NCBI GenBank assembly: GCA_963965975.1
Contig: OZ014411.1
Coordinates: 19,000,446-19,064,445 of the forward strand
DNA: 64,000 bases
DNA from: Xestospongia bergquistia
Lineage: Eukaryota > Porifera > Demospongiae > Haplosclerida > Petrosiidae
Direction of reading: 5' to 3'
Below the pieces are notes generated by a model, which saw only the letters and a program-made list of their open reading frames with translations, was not told where the DNA came from and made no database searches. This document shows, piece after piece, positions 63,501-64,000 of the stretch. How positions within the stretch are numbered: position 1 is the stretch's first letter; every line of letters begins with the position of its first letter. The position numbers were made by a program, and so were the translations under genes.

Positions 63501-63940
63501 GATATCTTCTTTACCTTGTAGTTGTGAGTAACATTCAATAAGAGTTCAGCCTCATCATCAGTCCATTTATAGTCCTCTTTCTTTTGACCAGTAGATATAA
63601 CCTGCTTTCTTCAAACCACTCCTTTTACAACATGCTTCATCACGTGATTACTATGAATTATTAGCTAGTTAATTTTTATTAGCTACGTTTCCGTTTCTGT
63701 GTGAAGGCATGGAAAACGTAACACTGGTTTGTGCATTTATTATATCGTTTGTTGGAGCCATTGTCATGTAAACGGAGCCTGAGACTCTCTCCTAGAAGCC
63801 ATACCATCGTTTATTACCAAATATTTGACAGATTACAGGGATTAATATAAGTAGTTATTATAACTTACAAGTAAGCGAGAGAGGTAAGGTTGCAGAATGC
63901 TTCATTGCCCAAAAAAAAGATCTCATTATTAGTAAGTGAT
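28032..63940 (-). CDS. LRR-immunoglobulin protein with 17 Ig domains (5' end outside window)
   Basis: Minus-strand exons: 63869-63940, 60718-60789, 60447-60598, 59243-59366, 37883-38031, 37490-37753, 37183-37352, 37001-37127, 36553-36825, 35893-36180, 35381-35662, 34623-34763, 34379-34510, 33257-33553, 32452-33024, 31820-32101, 30507-30776, 29705-29992, 29544-29657, 29243-29404, 28876-29151, 28538-28786 and 28032-28309. They give about 1,678 codons in one frame with GT-AG borders. Order: two or more 24-residue LRRs, an LRR C-terminal cap, then 17 I-set-like Ig domains. The stop (TAG at 28032-28034) comes five residues after the last Ig strand, with no membrane segment, so the product looks secreted unless another 3' exon exists. 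The layout resembles animal LRR-Ig adhesion and guidance proteins, but 17 Ig domains is long for that group. A role in adhesion, self-recognition or immunity is inference. Confidence 0.83.
33554..34378 (-). other. Intron between Ig7 and Ig8
   Basis: 825 bases. A 131-codon plus-strand frame at 33,810-34,205 is antisense to the host gene. Its first half has a diverged copy at 22,415, which reflects the duplication rather than selection. Nothing else is recognised. The tandem duplication ends near 33,985. Confidence 0.5.
34379..37753 (-). other. Ig2 to Ig7 of the LRR-Ig gene
   Basis: Ig2 37490-37753, Ig3 37183-37352 plus 37001-37127, Ig4 36553-36825, Ig5 35893-36180, Ig6 35381-35662, Ig7 34623-34763 plus 34379-34510. 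Each has the first-sheet cysteine, a core Trp and the D-x-G-x-Y/F-x-C motif (DSGMYTC, DEGAYHC, DTGVYDC, SLFTC, DAGVYFC, DEGKYTC). Domain-to-domain borders are all phase 1. These exons have no duplicate in the window. Confidence 0.85.
34764..35380 (-). other. Intron between Ig6 and Ig7
   Basis: 617 bases. A 141-codon plus-strand frame at 34,869-35,294 matches no family I know and is low in complexity. I treat it as chance. Confidence 0.45.
38032..39156 (-). other. Left part of the giant intron, no element recognised
   Basis: AT-rich DNA with no credible reading frame. It may hold the left end of the hAT element that follows, but I could not place its terminal repeat. Confidence 0.4.
39157..40845 (+). 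pseudogene. Decayed BED-finger hAT transposase
   Basis: A BED zinc finger opens the relic near 39,177 (CNLCNN, then [15 protein letters not shown]). Middle pieces near 39,480-40,100 resemble the hAT catalytic region in broken frames. The hATC dimerisation domain closes it at about 40,680-40,840 with [20 protein letters not shown]. Many stops and frameshifts are present. It is antisense to the host gene, inside its giant intron. Confidence 0.75.
40846..41829. other. Spacer between the hAT and gypsy relics
   Basis: About 1 kb of AT-rich sequence. A 73-codon minus-strand frame at 41,300-41,521 has no recognisable features. No element boundary seen. Confidence 0.35.
41830..42860 (+). pseudogene. 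Ty3/gypsy pol relic (RT thumb, RNase H, start of integrase linker)
   Basis: Fragments in shifting frames follow the gypsy order. An RT connection includes KAIKDAP, then [16 protein letters not shown] near 42,060. RNase H-like pieces are LYRIGALS and FTSRSIAP, and LSEHKPF lies near 42,440. A segment near 42,690-42,830 has [17 protein letters not shown] and [12 protein letters not shown], typical of the region before integrase. No LTR is visible and no frame is long, so this is an old fragment. Confidence 0.65.
42861..43420. other. Unassigned stretch in the giant intron
   Basis: 560 bases without a credible reading frame. The first part may continue the gypsy relic (GQHG-like reading near 42,945), but similarity fades. 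Confidence 0.3.
43429..43966 (+). mobile_element. Internally deleted hAT element (538 bp) with 8 bp target duplication
   Basis: Terminal inverted repeats TAGTGTTCCACCGATAC and TAGTCTTCCACCGATAC (the right end read on the other strand) are flanked by the identical 8-base duplication ATATATAC at 43421-43428 and 43967-43974. Inside, [14 protein letters not shown] is the start of a BED-finger transposase. After about 25 codons it is joined out of frame near 43,668 to the hATC end ([15 protein letters not shown], then [12 protein letters not shown]). The middle of the transposase is gone. CGGTATCG-type subterminal repeats are dense near both ends. Confidence 0.9.
43975..44736. other. Unassigned stretch in the giant intron
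   Basis: 760 bases, AT-rich, with no supported feature. Confidence 0.35.
44737..44846. repeat. Degenerate minisatellite, about four units of 22-27 bases
   Basis: Tandem variants of CACCCAGTCAAAGCAGACAC: the core (A/G)TCAAAG or TTAAAG recurs four times between CACAC blocks. Confidence 0.6.
44847..45568 (+). other. Probable 5' part of the DIRS-like element
   Basis: From about 45,050 the base composition becomes richer in C and G, as in the downstream DIRS RT. Short plus-strand frames are present, but I cannot assign a gag protein. No terminal repeat was found. Confidence 0.3.
45569..46460 (+). pseudogene. DIRS-like reverse transcriptase (5' part of split element)
   Basis: Broken frames carry the order of DIRS-type [11 protein letters not shown] and [10 protein letters not shown] near 45,770; VSPVGLVPK near 45,975; [19 protein letters not shown] near 46,020; then [16 protein letters not shown] and the catalytic box YLDDF near 46,355. 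VPK followed by RLLVDLS distinguishes DIRS RT from the Ty3 RTs nearby. Several stops. The RNase H and recombinase parts resume at 50,735 after an inserted Ty3/gypsy element. Confidence 0.75.
46820..47860 (+). pseudogene. Element 3 coiled-coil leader and gag
   Basis: 46820-47110 encodes a charged, heptad-rich stretch ([31 protein letters not shown]) that looks like a coiled coil. 47233-47502 and 47512-47856 encode gag: [33 protein letters not shown] and [20 protein letters not shown]. One stop divides the two gag frames. A knuckle-like remnant follows near 47,855-47,900 (WYRCGS-type reading after TGA). Confidence 0.75.
47899..48615 (+). pseudogene. Element 3 retropepsin-like protease, catalytic Asp replaced
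   Basis: A 238-codon frame with [14 protein letters not shown], where related elements have DSGS. The catalytic aspartate is replaced by Asn, so this copy would be inactive. Downstream it has [13 protein letters not shown], typical of the end of the protease domain. Confidence 0.75.
48647..49880 (+). pseudogene. Element 3 reverse transcriptase
   Basis: Recognised from [37 protein letters not shown] and the catalytic box YIDDI near 49,455, which is intact. Disruptions: TGA near 49,172, TAA near 49,341 and a frame change just after the YIDD box. The connection ([27 protein letters not shown]) lies in another frame at 49,498-49,820. Confidence 0.85.
49880..50731 (+). pseudogene. Element 3 RNase H and N-terminal integrase
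   Basis: RNase [39 protein letters not shown] and [11 protein letters not shown]. One stop near 50,160 precedes [19 protein letters not shown]. Integrase begins near 50,390 with the zinc module ([25 protein letters not shown]), but its last cysteine pair is damaged (HCRGY). The coding region stops just after GVDM, the first catalytic aspartate. Confidence 0.8.
50732..51815 (+). pseudogene. DIRS-like RNase H end and tyrosine recombinase (3' part of split element)
   Basis: 50,735-50,920 reads as the end of DIRS RNase H: EHVP, then [12 protein letters not shown]. The tyrosine recombinase follows: an N-terminal helical part with [18 protein letters not shown] and [13 protein letters not shown]; the box with the first catalytic Arg, [18 protein letters not shown] near 51,290-51,350; and the C-terminal box near 51,640-51,800 ([12 protein letters not shown]). 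The expected catalytic H-x-x-R there is replaced, with a stop at the Arg. It is inactive, but the domain order is that of one DIRS element. Confidence 0.75.
51816..52027. other. Short spacer before element 2
   Basis: Probably the tail of the DIRS-like element. No terminal repeat visible. Confidence 0.3.
52033..52366 (+). repeat. 5' LTR of element 2
   Basis: 334 bases. Most differences from the 3' LTR are small gaps in the TATTATTA-rich left half; the right half is nearly identical. Confidence 0.93.
52368..53600 (+). pseudogene. Element 2 gag, zinc knuckles and protease
   Basis: Gag has [20 protein letters not shown] and [17 protein letters not shown] (frame 52368-53003). The first knuckle is [13 protein letters not shown]. 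The second is split by a frameshift near 53,085, after which GHIAKVC continues in the 53,063-54,250 frame. The protease motif [13 protein letters not shown] near 53,355 is intact, and the domain ends with [14 protein letters not shown]. Confidence 0.85.
52369..52387 (+). promoter_or_regulatory. Primer-binding site of element 2
   Basis: TGGCGATGAGGGTCAACGG starts two bases after the 5' LTR end, the expected place for tRNA priming. Confidence 0.65.
53601..54250 (+). pseudogene. Element 2 truncated RT joined to the RNase H end
   Basis: RT runs from [20 protein letters not shown] through [18 protein letters not shown] to [18 protein letters not shown]. Near 54,080 the sequence jumps to the end of RNase H, readable in another frame as [18 protein letters not shown] and then [18 protein letters not shown]. 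The YxDD box and about 300 residues between are missing. The open frame over the join is therefore a chance read-through. Confidence 0.85.
54250..55560 (+). pseudogene. Element 2 integrase
   Basis: The zinc module is [20 protein letters not shown] and then CSTCQLH, followed at once by TGA (54,682), probably from CGA. The core in later frames keeps [17 protein letters not shown] and [11 protein letters not shown] frameshift near 55,220-55,240 precedes the C-terminal piece ([13 protein letters not shown]). Apart from these breaks the sequence is well preserved. Confidence 0.87.
55602..55613 (+). promoter_or_regulatory. Polypurine tract of element 2
   Basis: AGCAGGGAGGAG ends exactly at the 3' LTR. 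Confidence 0.65.
55614..55934 (+). repeat. 3' LTR of element 2
   Basis: 321 bases, directly after a purine-rich tract and directly before the duplicated GTTTC. Confidence 0.93.
56457..57500. repeat. Interspersed repeat: two direct copies and one inverted copy
   Basis: 56,457-56,675 and 57,093-57,308 are nearly identical (GCTCGAGCAAATTTTTTGC through AATATACAACCAAAATCAG). 57,385-57,495 is the reverse complement of their 3' half, more diverged. A second shared block, CAACCCTCTAA...ACTCCTAAATCTTTTT, occurs at about 56,400 and 56,715. The short frames inside (for example the one with [14 protein letters not shown]) recur because the repeat does. It may be a non-autonomous element. Confidence 0.7.
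58556..58800. repeat. Dispersed repeat, copy 1
   Basis: Alike in order and wording to 62,170-62,425 (for example ACCAAGTTTGAATGTC against ACCAAGGTTGAATGTT, then GCAAGGT, AAACTGATCAAT against AAACAGATCAAT). About 70-75 percent alike by eye. Non-coding. Confidence 0.6.
59367..60446 (-). other. Intron between the LRR cap and Ig1
   Basis: 1.08 kb with no recognised element. An 82-codon plus-strand frame near 60,211 is lysine-rich, antisense and probably chance. Confidence 0.5.
60790..62591 (-). other. Left part of the intron between two LRR exons
   Basis: It holds the dispersed repeat copy at 62,170. A plus-strand 87-codon frame at 61,251-61,514 begins with a hydrophobic stretch ([17 protein letters not shown]) and contains several cysteines. 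It has no match I recognise and no partner in the window. Possibly a transposon remnant or chance. Confidence 0.4.
62170..62425. repeat. Dispersed repeat, copy 2
   Basis: Partner of 58,556-58,800 in direct orientation. It lies in the intron between two LRR exons, left of the Harbinger element. Confidence 0.6.
62940..63290 (+). pseudogene. Harbinger nuclease, N-terminal fragment
   Basis: Pieces in neighbouring frames read [57 protein letters not shown] and [18 protein letters not shown]. This is the part before the catalytic core of Harbinger/HARBI1-type nucleases. The DDE core itself is missing, so the element is internally deleted. Confidence 0.75.
63420..63600 (-). pseudogene. Harbinger Myb/SANT-like protein fragment
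   Basis: On the minus strand the frame reads [16 protein letters not shown] and then [16 protein letters not shown]. This is the Myb/SANT-like domain that Harbinger elements encode as a second protein to bind their ends. It has no clear start codon and ends early. It converges with the nuclease fragment, as usual for this superfamily. Confidence 0.7.
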
Positions 63941-64000
63941 CTTATGAAAAAATAAATAGTTAATTATTACAACAATAACTATATCTACTCACAAATTCGT

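Larger units (their letters stand above)
62592..63779 (+). mobile_element. PIF/Harbinger DNA transposon (1,188 bp) with 3 bp target duplication
   Basis: Terminal inverted repeats GGCTCCATTTACATGACAA and GGCTCCGTTTACATGACAA (right end read on the other strand) are flanked by TGA on both sides (62589-62591 and 63780-63782). Subterminal TTTCxGTTTCTGTGT-like blocks also mirror each other. It contains remains of both genes typical of this superfamily, facing each other. It is inserted in the intron between the last two LRR exons in the window. Confidence 0.87.
60447..63940 (-). other. LRR and LRR C-terminal cap exons of the LRR-Ig gene
   Basis: Exons 63869-63940 and 60718-60789 are each exactly 72 bases and encode one 24-residue repeat: [17 protein letters not shown] and then [18 protein letters not shown]. 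Joining them directly gives perfect LRR spacing. Exon 60447-60598 encodes the cap, with [16 protein letters not shown] and later CYGPPTLRG and SDFC. One exon per repeat, all in phase 2, suggests further 72-base exons past the right edge. Confidence 0.82.

Overview
The window is AT-rich animal genomic DNA: spliced genes with GT-AG introns, class C GPCR genes, an LRR-immunoglobulin gene, and hAT, PIF/Harbinger, Ty3/gypsy and DIRS-like elements. The compact introns and tandem GABA-B-like receptors beside a long Ig-domain gene suggest a demosponge such as Amphimedon. That is inference; metazoan is much safer than sponge. No rRNA, tRNA or CRISPR was recognised.

All host genes lie on the minus strand, so transcription runs right to left. 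(1) 111-3648: first seven exons of GABA-B-like receptor A, which continues past the left edge. (2) 5223-11956: complete GABA-B-like receptor B, about 815 codons, whose reading frame closes over all the exons I could define. (3) 12526-22050: a dead copy of Ig domains 8-17, with a 4.3 kb Ty3/gypsy element (15224-19559) in one of its introns. (4) 22665-27339: a dead 5' fragment of a GABA-B-like gene. (5) 28032-63940: a leucine-rich-repeat/Ig gene with at least two LRRs, an LRR C-terminal cap and 17 Ig domains. It has about 1,678 codons here without a break, and its 5' end lies past the right edge.

Regions 3 and 4 are explained by one tandem duplication of about 11 kb. It ran from inside the GABA-B gene (exon 6/7) to the intron before the Ig8 exon of the LRR-Ig gene. 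The outer copies of each gene stayed whole. The inner copies, joined near 22,640-22,670, were truncated from the start and have since gathered stops, frameshifts and lost splice sites.

The LRR-Ig gene has a 21.2 kb intron (38,032-59,242) that cuts Ig1 in half. It is filled with transposons: a decayed BED/hAT element, a gypsy relic, a 538 bp deleted hAT derivative with perfect 8 bp target duplications, a DIRS-like element split by a truncated Ty3/gypsy element, and a Ty3/gypsy element with two LTRs and a 5 bp target duplication. A further intron holds a PIF/Harbinger element with both of its genes and a 3 bp target duplication. Every element that can be oriented in the introns of the intact gene reads on the plus strand, antisense to the host. 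The only sense-oriented LTR element sits in the dead Ig copy.

Exon limits were set by eye from splice consensus, reading phase and comparison of paralogous copies inside the window. No database search was possible.
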